NCBI GenBank assembly: GCA_024274855.1
Contig: JAJSAJ010000948.1
Location: 1-32,954, forward strand
Source of the DNA: Planctomycetota bacterium
GTDB taxonomy: Bacteria; Planctomycetota; Planctomycetia; Pirellulales; Pirellulaceae
DNA length: 32,954 bases
Direction of reading: 5' to 3'
Positions 19,147-28,200 of this stretch are shown here, piece after piece. The first letter of the stretch is position 1. Every line of letters starts with the position of its first letter. The notes below the pieces were generated by a model. It did not search any database. It had not been told where the DNA came from and was given only the letters and a program-made list of their open reading frames with translations. The position numbers and the translations under genes are program-made.

Positions 19147-20361
19147 CTATTTTGGCAGCACGCTGGCAACTGGGTAGCTACGAATGGTTGCCGGTTTTTG
19201 CGTGGCAGGGTGTTGTTTGCCGTCGGTCACCTGCTTGACAATCGATGTGATGTGGAGATCGAGTTCATTGATTTCCAGAAGTCCGTCACGCAAAGTATCG
19301 TACTTGGGATCACTCAGCACCTTGAGGATTGCGTAGGTAAACGCCCCATGCTGAAGGTTGTCCAATTCGACGCTCACTTCCCGCGCCGTAGAGGAAGCAA
19401 AAACAACGCCTCCAATTTCGTCAGAGATCAGGTCTCGCCAGGGGTCTCGGACCAGGGATTTAGCGCCCGTAATCCCAGCGCTGTGGCATGTATCGACGAA
19501 CAAAATCACTTTGCACGGCATGTTCGCGATCAACTGGGTGACCTCACTAAATGCAATTGCGGTGCTTCTTAGCCGTGACAACTGCGTTTCCTGGGTAACC
19601 ATGTGGTAGTTTTGGCGGTGGTCCAATACACCATGCCCGGAAAAGAACAGAATAGCGACGTCATGCTGAGTCACGGAATGGTCGAGCCAATCCATCGCGT
19701 CGCGTACAGCTTGCGACGAGGCGTCTTCTTCAACGAGTACCCGCGAGTGTACGGTCTTGTAGAACCGCCCTTGCTGCCGCTTCCAGATATCTGCAAATGC
19801 GAGTGCGTCTTGATCCGCAAATTTCAGATCTGAAATGTCTGGGTCGGCGTATGCTGATACGCCAACAGCCAACAGGTAAAGATCTGGCTTTATCTCCTGG
19901 CTCGTTTTCCGGTGGACATTCACCGACACCGGATTGCTAATGGACTTGTTCGTCCCGGCGAGAAGCGTAATAACGTTTCGGCCCGGTGCCAGTTGGACGG
20001 CACGTTTAACTTCCACTCGTGTCAGCTGATTGGAAACATGAAGGGGAGCCTGCGGTCTTTCTCGAAGAATGCCCTTGGCACCCGAAGCGCGGCGCCCGTT
20101 CACCAAGACAAAAACGCTTGGCATATCCATTCCGCGACGAAACAACACCTCGCCGCGCAAAGTCACCGTGGATTCGTATGTTGTCAGTTCATCCGTCGGT
20201 GACAGGATGCGGACTTCTGGTGGTTGAAATTCAGAAAACTGCTGCCGGTTGCGTAGATCAATAGCTGGCCGCGACCGCGGAAGTGCCGCGTTCGCCTCGG
20301 TAATCGCCCGCTTGACGTCGCCTGTAGCGACGATCCGGTCGATGATATCCGGTCGGTACAT
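19147..20361 (-). CDS. Caspase-like (peptidase C14) domain protein; 3' half of a split WD40-PDZ-caspase gene
   Basis: LYLLAVGVSAYADPDISDLKFADQDALAFADIW, VAILFFSGHGVLD (catalytic His), VILFVDTCHSAG (catalytic Cys). Upstream frame is open back to a TAG at 20398-20400 (KYFSADRFRGQMYRPDIIDRIV). Confidence 0.9.
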   Translation of the reverse strand: MYRPDIIDRIVATGDVKRAITEANAALPRSRPAIDLRNRQQFSEFQPPEVRILSPTDELTTYESTVTLRGEVLFRRGMDMPSVFVLVNGRRASGAKGILRERPQAPLHVSNQLTRVEVKRAVQLAPGRNVITLLAGTNKSISNPVSVNVHRKTSQEIKPDLYLLAVGVSAYADPDISDLKFADQDALAFADIWKRQQGRFYKTVHSRVLVEEDASSQAVRDAMDWLDHSVTQHDVAILFFSGHGVLDHRQNYHMVTQETQLSRLRSTAIAFSEVTQLIANMPCKVILFVDTCHSAGITGAKSLVRDPWRDLISDEIGGVVFASSTAREVSVELDNLQHGAFTYAILKVLSDPKYDTLRDGLLEINELDLHITSIVKQVTDGKQHPATQKPATIRSYPVASVLPK

Positions 20362-20397
20362 CTGCCCTCGAAAACGATCGGCCGAAAAGTACTTACT

Positions 20398-22380
20398 CTA
20401 CTTCATCGGGCCCTCGTCCACCAACCAGCCAATGAATCGATCACCGCCTGGCGAGCAATCGTAGTACCCTTCTTCGGACCAAAGAACCCAATCGGATGAG
20501 TTAGTCACGAGCAGGATGAGTACGGGAGTGCAAACCGGCAGATCCTTTATCAGAGTCGTCTCGGTTCGAAAGATATTCCCGTCGCGACTCAGTTCGAGGC
20601 TTACCCTTTGGCCTGGCCGAAACTTCATCCGGGTTTCAGGTTCCCCAAAGAGCTTTTCGACCGGGACACCCTCCATGCTCAAGAGTACATCTCCGGGACG
20701 AATTTGATCTCGTCTGGCAACAACGTCGGGAACGGCCGCCACGGTGGGTGCTGAGGCGGACAAGCTGTATTGGAAATCGAAATCCCAAGTCGCCTTAAGT
20801 TGGGTCAGGTTATAAAGCAGGACAACTCCGGCTTCCGTGCCAACAGCTACGAAATCCCGACGGGGCGATTCGCACAAACACCATGGCACGCCAAGCGTCG
20901 GCAGATAACAGAGTTCCTTCATCCGCCCGTTCGAGTCGGGTTTCGGATCCAAAAACAGGATCCCCGGAGGAAGAAGTCCGAATCGTGCTCCTACCGCCAG
21001 TGGATTTCGGACACCGAACCGCGAGTTTCGCAAGAACGAAGCCCAATGACACTCGCCAACCCAATTGGTGAAGTGACTCCAACGTGTACCGTTTCGAAGA
21101 CAGCGGAGCACTTGATACACTCGGGCCTCCGAATCCTGCTCGAAGGCGAGTGCAAGTTGCAAATCGTTTCGTTCGAGCGCCGACCAGTCGTGACATCCCG
21201 ACGCGTCATCCCTGAGTGTGCGCGTCGACAGATCAAACACTCGGTTCAGGCTTGCGTAATGGTTCAAGCCCCAAGCGTCGGGTCCGAACGGTCTTGTCCC
21301 GATGGCCAATCGTTGTCCGGTACTGTCAAACCCGACACTATAGACTGCCTGAGTTACTCCGCGGAAGCAGAACCGCTGCCGACCGGTCGCGATTTCCCAT
21401 ACGTGGATCTCCCCAAGACGATCGAGTGTTGCCGCTAGTTCACAGTTCTTTGACATGGCGGCAGCCAGGACGTCATAACGATTCTCGCGATAGACCTGGG
21501 TCGGGCTCCTTTGTCCAAGTCGATAGATGAACGACCGGTAATCAGGAGCACCATTCCTATCTGAGATCGCGGACACCAAAGCAAGACGTTCACTTTTTCC
21601 CGACTGCCCCAGCCGAATATCCCAGGGCACTACCCTCGTCCATTTCCCCTCGGGAAGTATCGGCCAGGGTGCGGAGGTGATACGATCCACGAAGGCCCGC
21701 AGAGCCCCGGTCGTCTGGCCGGGTGCGATTGGTTTCCATTCGGGAGCTTGCCAGACGCCGAACGATTCGGTCCCCAAAACCAGAAGAGAATGTGAAGTAT
21801 CGGGAAATCCGAAATACTGATACCAACCCATTTTTCGATCCGCCATCGACGCCACAACTCGCCGGGACTTCCAGTTCCAGATCACAATTCGAAAATGGTC
21901 TTCGACAAACATCACCGCAGCCAGGTACGTTCCATCGTATGAGAACGCCAAGTTTTGAATCGGGCCGCTCTTTCCGTCGATCATCTGAAACCGATGTAGA
22001 AACGTGTCGGTAGCATAGACACGAATCGCATACTTTCCGTTTCTCAAATCCGTTCCGACAAGCAACTGTCGCCCGTCCGGCGAAAAAGCAATCGCCTCAT
22101 ACTCGCCGGCGATTTCTCCGAAGTCCCCATAGAGCGTTCTGGCCAGTTCACCAGTTTTCAAACTCCAGACACGAACTTCGGCCATGCTTACGGCGGCGAG
22201 CAACTTGCCGTCGGGGCTGAATGCAATATCGGCCGCCGGTCCAACCCCGACGCCCTTTGTGTCGATGATGATGTCCGGCCCCGATCCCGCGCCGCGATCA
22301 CCTGACTGACCGTGGACGCTGCGACTCTCGATCAAGACAGGTAACAAGGCAATGCAAAAAATCGTGAAAACCGACTTCAA
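20398..22380 (-). CDS. Secreted WD40-repeat protein with C-terminal PDZ-like segment; 5' half of a split WD40-PDZ-caspase gene
   Basis: Signal peptide. WD40-like repeats (IAFSPDGKLLAAVSMAEVRVWSLKTGE, AIAFSPDGRQLLVGTD). PDZ-like QIRPGDVLLSMEGVPVEKLF. Ends DWVLWSEEGYYDCSPGGDRFIGWLVDEGPMK then TAG, same frame as the caspase ORF. Confidence 0.88.
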   Translation of the reverse strand: MKSVFTIFCIALLPVLIESRSVHGQSGDRGAGSGPDIIIDTKGVGVGPAADIAFSPDGKLLAAVSMAEVRVWSLKTGELARTLYGDFGEIAGEYEAIAFSPDGRQLLVGTDLRNGKYAIRVYATDTFLHRFQMIDGKSGPIQNLAFSYDGTYLAAVMFVEDHFRIVIWNWKSRRVVASMADRKMGWYQYFGFPDTSHSLLVLGTESFGVWQAPEWKPIAPGQTTGALRAFVDRITSAPWPILPEGKWTRVVPWDIRLGQSGKSERLALVSAISDRNGAPDYRSFIYRLGQRSPTQVYRENRYDVLAAAMSKNCELAATLDRLGEIHVWEIATGRQRFCFRGVTQAVYSVGFDSTGQRLAIGTRPFGPDAWGLNHYASLNRVFDLSTRTLRDDASGCHDWSALERNDLQLALAFEQDSEARVYQVLRCLRNGTRWSHFTNWVGECHWASFLRNSRFGVRNPLAVGARFGLLPPGILFLDPKPDSNGRMKELCYLPTLGVPWCLCESPRRDFVAVGTEAGVVLLYNLTQLKATWDFDFQYSLSASAPTVAAVPDVVARRDQIRPGDVLLSMEGVPVEKLFGEPETRMKFRPGQRVSLELSRDGNIFRTETTLIKDLPVCTPVLILLVTNSSDWVLWSEEGYYDCSPGGDRFIGWLVDEGPMK

Positions 22381-22781
22381 ATGGCGAGTAATGCAACTTG
22401 GCTAGTGCATGTCAGTGTCTCCATTGAATGGACGGGCCGAGTTCCGGACGGCTGTTGGATTTCCCCAACCCAAGAAAACACAGTCTAGAGAAAACGGAGC
22501 CTCGAAAGAGCCATTGACGCAGCGCAGTATCAGTGTAGCAATTCCCCAACGGTTTGCACGATGTTTTTCCCCTACCAGAGATCCTGATAGACTACCGTTT
22601 TTCCCCTGGCATACGAGCATTTTTTGCGTGAGGCCATGATTTAGAAGATCTCGACAATGCCCAACGGGCATATCGAGAAAAACGCTTACTATGCGTGCTC
22701 TGGAGAAACAGGTATACATTCTTTCAAAGATCACGAAGTATTTCATCTGAGTCGGGAAATCTGGCAAGAGGAGCTAGACCG

Positions 22782-23354
22782 ATGAATGATCGAAACCACG
22801 ACACCGAGCAGCGGGAATTGTCTATCTCGCAAATCGAAAGAATCGACGACCTATGCGGCACTTTCGAGTCGCAATGGCGAGCCGGGGCGAGACCGACGAT
22901 CGAAGATTATCTGGTCATGGTCACGGCACCCTTGCGTTCAACATTGCAGACCGAGTTGATTGCCTTGGAAATCGACCTTCAGCAGGCCAGCAAAGAGCAA
23001 GCCAAGTTGGACGAGTATCACCGACGGTTCCCTTTAGACCGGACGGCCGTCGAGGCCGGTTGGAGGTTGATTGTGGAGCAGAACATAAGAAATGAGGAGG
23101 TTCTGACCACAATCAAGGGATCACAAGATGGCAAACGGGATATGGGGAGCAATACCCCAGTCGTTGGCGACCGCGCCTACGAGGCGACGAAGTCCGATGA
23201 ATTGCCAACGCATATCGGCCGCTATCAGATCCTGAAGGTCTTGGGAGAAGGCGGATTCGGCCGAGTCTATCTGGCATTGGACCTGCAGTTGCAACGACAA
23301 GTCGCCTTGAAAATCGCCGGCAATCGTTGGCTAGCATCTGAAACGAAGATCTAA
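22782..23354 (+). CDS. Ser/Thr protein kinase N-terminal fragment (N-lobe through the VAIK lysine)
   Basis: IGRYQILKVLGEGGFGRVYLALDLQLQRQVALKIAGNRWLASETKI followed by TAA (23352-23354). Start MNDRNHD has AGAGGAG-like sequence upstream. Confidence 0.85.
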   Translation: MNDRNHDTEQRELSISQIERIDDLCGTFESQWRAGARPTIEDYLVMVTAPLRSTLQTELIALEIDLQQASKEQAKLDEYHRRFPLDRTAVEAGWRLIVEQNIRNEEVLTTIKGSQDGKRDMGSNTPVVGDRAYEATKSDELPTHIGRYQILKVLGEGGFGRVYLALDLQLQRQVALKIAGNRWLASETKI

Positions 23355-25244
23355 ATGCTGTTCCATGAGGCCCGCTTGGCCGCGAGTCTGAAGCATCCGG
23401 CGCTGGTAGCCGTTTACGACATCCAACGAGAAGGTGACAACGTTTACATCATCCAGGAGTATGTAGACGGTAAAGATCTCGGCAAATGGGCGGAAGAGAA
23501 TCGGCCGTCCTGCGACCAACTTATCCGAGTCATCCTGGAGCTCGCTCAGGCCATTGGCTTTGCCCATCAAAAGAACCTGGTCCACCGCGACCTGAAGCCA
23601 AGCAATATCCTAATCGATCTCGAGGGACGCGCCCACATAGCCGACTTTGGGCTAGCTTTGCGTGAGAGCGTTCACCGGCTACGTAAGGGCGAGGTATCGG
23701 GCACGCCTGCCTATATGTCGCCCGAGCAGGTGCGTGGCGAAACCCATTTGACAGATGGGCGTTCCGATTTGTGGAGCATCGGTGTCATATTGTACGAGTT
23801 GCTTACGGGGCGCCGTCCGTTTCGAGGTGATACCCTGTCCGAGTTATTTGACGAGATCGAGCATCGCGACCCCAAGCCACTTCGGCAGATCAAGCCGGAG
23901 CTCCCGTCCGAACTGGAACGAATATGCTTGAAATGCCTCGAGAAGCGTCGCACCACGCGGTATAACTCAGCAGCAGAGTTGACCGACGACCTGCAAGCTT
24001 GGCAACAAGAGAAGTCACCGACAAGAGTCGACCGGCAAAATGCAATCAAAGAGATAGCCACGCCACCACGCGTCGTCCCGAAAGGCCTACGGTCATTTGA
24101 TGTGCATGATGCCGATTTCTTTTTGGGGCTCTTGCCAGGCCCACGAGACCGGAATGGGTTGCCCGAGAGCATTCGGTTCTGGAAGAGACGCATCGAACAG
24201 ACAGATCATGATGCTCCGTTTTCCGTGGGGTTAATCTACGGTCCGAGCGGCTGCGGCAAGTCATCGCTGGTCAAGGCCGGCCTGTTGCCCCGACTGGCCC
24301 CGCATGTCACGCCGATTTACGTTGAGGCAACGCCGGAAGACACGGAGTTTCGGCTGAGCATGGCTCTGCGCAGACATATCGAGAGAATTCCTGGCGATGT
24401 CGAACTTCCCGAGTTGCTTGCTGGATTGCGTGCTGGCCAATGGATCGGCAAAGGCAAGAAGACTTTAGTCGTGCTGGACCAATTCGAGCAGTGGTTACAT
24501 GCGAGACGTAACGAGCAAGATACAGATCTCGTACGAGCTCTACGGCATTGTGATGGAGTGCGTCTGCAATGCATCGTGCTGGTACGCGATGACTTCTGGC
24601 TCGCGGCCAGTCGCTTCTTGCAAGATCTTGAGATCCGCTTGCTTGAAGGGAATAATACTGCCTTGGTTGATCTATTCGATCCACTGCACGCCCGCATGGT
24701 ACTCGCCGACTTTGGCCGTGCTTACGACCGCCTTCCGGACGAAACGACGGAGTTATCCGACGAGCAAAACCTTTTTTTGGACCGGGCAGTGGAGGGTCTG
24801 GCCCATGAAGGCAAGATCATCTGTGTCCGCCTGGCTCTCTTTGCCGATATGTTCAAAGGTAAACTATGGAGCACCGACACGCTCACTCGGGTCGGCGGCA
24901 CCGAAGGACTTGGCGTGACGTTCCTGGAAGAGACGTTCGGCCTTCCAACGGCTCCGGCGGCACACCGGTATCACCAAAAAGCGGCTCAGGCAGTGCTGAA
25001 AGCCTTACTCCCTGAAGCGGGACCCGCAATTCGAGGACGCCGTTTATCCTATAGGGGATTATTGGAAGCGTCCGGATACGAGCGCAGAAGGCAGGACTTC
25101 CAGGATCTGATTCGAATCCTGGATAACGAACTCCGCCTGATCACCCCAACGGCTTCACGTGACGAGGATATTGAGGCAGGTAATCCGAACGGGGATCGTG
25201 GCGAAGCGAGCAAGGAGAAAGCGGAGAGGGCACGGAACGAATAA
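23355..25244 (+). CDS. Ser/Thr kinase remainder (alpha-C, HRD, DFG, APE) plus STAND-type NTPase, same frame as the upstream fragment
   Basis: MLFHEARLAASLKHPALVAVYDI, HRDLKPSNILI, ADFGLALRE, GTPAYMSPEQ. NTPase: GLIYGPSGCGKSSLVKAGLLPRL (Walker A), KTLVVLDQFEQWL (Walker B-like). Confidence 0.9.
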   Translation: MLFHEARLAASLKHPALVAVYDIQREGDNVYIIQEYVDGKDLGKWAEENRPSCDQLIRVILELAQAIGFAHQKNLVHRDLKPSNILIDLEGRAHIADFGLALRESVHRLRKGEVSGTPAYMSPEQVRGETHLTDGRSDLWSIGVILYELLTGRRPFRGDTLSELFDEIEHRDPKPLRQIKPELPSELERICLKCLEKRRTTRYNSAAELTDDLQAWQQEKSPTRVDRQNAIKEIATPPRVVPKGLRSFDVHDADFFLGLLPGPRDRNGLPESIRFWKRRIEQTDHDAPFSVGLIYGPSGCGKSSLVKAGLLPRLAPHVTPIYVEATPEDTEFRLSMALRRHIERIPGDVELPELLAGLRAGQWIGKGKKTLVVLDQFEQWLHARRNEQDTDLVRALRHCDGVRLQCIVLVRDDFWLAASRFLQDLEIRLLEGNNTALVDLFDPLHARMVLADFGRAYDRLPDETTELSDEQNLFLDRAVEGLAHEGKIICVRLALFADMFKGKLWSTDTLTRVGGTEGLGVTFLEETFGLPTAPAAHRYHQKAAQAVLKALLPEAGPAIRGRRLSYRGLLEASGYERRRQDFQDLIRILDNELRLITPTASRDEDIEAGNPNGDRGEASKEKAERARNE

Positions 25245-25283
25245 GCCACGGATGATCGCAGGTCACTATCAGAACCTGGAAGT

Positions 25284-28200
25284 ATGAGATGCGGAGATGG
25301 GATGGGCGAAGAAGGACCACCTTGCATCGCCCCGAATACACCACCTGCCACTTGCCGCTACCAACTGACGCATGACTACCTCGTTCCCTCACTCCGCAAA
25401 TGGCTAACGCGCAAACAACGAGAAACACGCCGCGGCCGAGCGGAGTTGAAGCTTGTTGAACGGGCCGCGCAGTGGGCCTCACGATCAGAAAACCGATACC
25501 TGCCGACCGCGTTGGAAGATTTGAGTGTCCGCCTGCTGACTCGACATGAAGAATGGACCGAATCTCAACGTCGGATGATGCACAAGTCGGGCCGCTGGCA
25601 CGGTATGAGGACATTGGCCGTCGTCGGCATGATCCTGGCCGTGCCCGTGACCAGTGTAGTGATTCGCAATGACATACAGGCTGAACGCCGGCGCATTGAG
25701 GCCGAGAATCTGCAGAAACAAAACGCCACACACGCATCAGGCCTAGTCACCGCTGTAATGAAGGCAGACATCCAGCAAGTGCCCGCGATCGTCAAACAGA
25801 TTGGCAACTATCGCCAATGGACCGACCCGATTCTGAAAAGCGAGTACGAAAAATTCGAGGACGATTCGCCCGAGAAACTCAAGATTGCCTTTGCCCTACT
25901 GCCGGTCGATTCACGTCAAGTCGACTATCTCTACAACCGCCTCTTGGAAGCCGAACCGACGGAAGTCGTGGTTGTTCGCGACGCGCTGTTGCCCCACAGA
26001 AAACAGCTCGTTGACCGACTCTGGGGGCTTTTCTGGGGGATAGACAGCGAGGCCCAAGTGGACAAGATGGAGGCGGTGGACGGAGTCAGCAGGCTTGATA
26101 GGGCGGACACGGCAGAGGGAATCGATGGCCTCAAGCAGCTTCGAGCGGCCTGCGCGTTGGCCGTGATGGATGACAACAGCTTAAGGTGGCAGGAAATATC
26201 CAACCGCGTCGTAAGGCAGTTGGTCCACGTACGACCCGCGTTCGTTACCTATTGGCAGCAGGCACTCCGGCCGGTGAAGCGTGTTCTGTCCCCGTCACTG
26301 GCCGAGGCATGTCACGATCCGACTTTGACATCGACTGAACGCGCGTTAGCAACCGATCTGCTGGCCGACTACGCGGCCAACGCGCCTGAAGTGCTGGCAG
26401 ATGCGATCCAATACGCAGACGACGATCAGTTTGGCGTCTTCTTTCCATTGCTTGAAGCCAAACCGACCTCCGCCGTACCGGTCCTGGAGTCGTGTCTCGC
26501 TGAAAACCCAGCTTTCAACTGGCACGATTCGCCATTGGATCCGGCCTGGAAAACGCCCGACGCGTCGGTCGTCCAGAAAATTCAAGACGCTCATGGCAGA
26601 TTGATGGCTCGGTTCGCATTCTGTCAGACCTTGCCTTTAACGGACTTTCTGAATGTAGCCGAATCGTTGCGCGAATGCGGGTACCGACCAACGCGATTCC
26701 GCCCGTACTATTCTGGAGAAAAGGAGATCCACGTATCCGCCATCTGGGCCCGCGACACCAGCTCATGGCGAACCAAAATCGGCACTGTCGACGAAATCCG
26801 GTCTGAAAACAGGCGTCTGCAAGCCGATAAGTGGCAGGCCGTCGACATTGCCGGGTTCATGGCCCCGGACGCGGACGGCAAGTCTTCGCTGCTGTTTGCC
26901 GCATTATGGAATCAGGAGGGTGATGAGGCTCCTGCTCGCAAGTTGCTCGTTGGATTGCCTGCGGAAAATTGGTCGGCAGTTCGTCAATTTCTAGACAAAG
27001 CCGAATTGCGACGAGTGAACTGCTACAACGCGTCAACCACGCCGGAAGGCAAAACGCTGATTTCTGTCATTTGCAGCAAGAATGGCTCACATTCGTTTGC
27101 GTACAACGAAATTGGGTCTGGGTATTCGGGCGAGCTGCGTCCCGGCTTGTTGCAGGTCGACGTGGGGGTCGGCCGCTCGCCAAAACGCGAAAGCACGCAA
27201 CAACGTTACACGCGACAACTGGAAACTGCGGAACAAGCGATTGCCGCCGAACCGGATGATATTTCTGCGCGCCTCAGACATTTCATTGCCTGCTATCGTC
27301 TCGGCAAAAACGAGCAAGCTCTGGACGACATGGATCGGATATTCGCGACCCAGAAGAACGTATCGGCTCGCAGCTACCACCAGCGACGGTCGCTGATCCT
27401 TGCTCGCCTGGGCAAGAAACAGGAAGCGGAGAAGGAACTCGCAGAGTTTCAGAAGCTCTCCACGAGTGACGGTGAAAAGGCCTTCGTCAAGACCGTGGTC
27501 GCAGCACATTTGGGTACGGGGGATACGGCAATGGAGCGATTGGAACAAGAAGTTGCCCAACACAAGAGGGACATGGTTTTCCTGATCTGGGCAGCTCGTG
27601 CGTATAGTGTCGTTTCGGGGATCGTTCACAATCCGGACAAACGGGCCGCCTATGTCGAAAAAGCCATTGACTTGATCCAAAAAGGAATTGCGGAAGGCTT
27701 TGAGAACTACGCGGGCCTGACAAACGATTCGAACCTTGAACCGCTCGAGACAAGTCCGAGATTTGTCAAATTGCTGAAGAAGTATGGACTTGACCGCCGC
27801 TATACGGGCGTGTGGATAGAATCCATGTCATTCGAGTCGACCGAGGTTCATGGACTCTCCCCCCCAGACCAACTTGCTCGATCCATTGAATTGATCGAAC
27901 AAGGCTATCGTCCCGTGTCAATTGCTGCATGCAACCTCAACACGATGTTTGACTCCGCCAGGATTTTGTCGGACTCTCCCAACTCGCTCGCGCCCGCAAA
28001 CACGGGGCTTCCAGAACTCGAAACAGCCACAGTCTGGCATCGTCCCTTGATTCCGGAAGAAACGAAAGAAACCCTTGCCAAACGACAAGCCAATGCAGCA
28101 GTCACTCTTCTGAATCTCAACAAACCGTCGTCCGCCTGGCCCATCTTGCGTCACGCTCCGGACTCGCGAACTCGCAGTTACCTGATCCATCGCATGCGTC

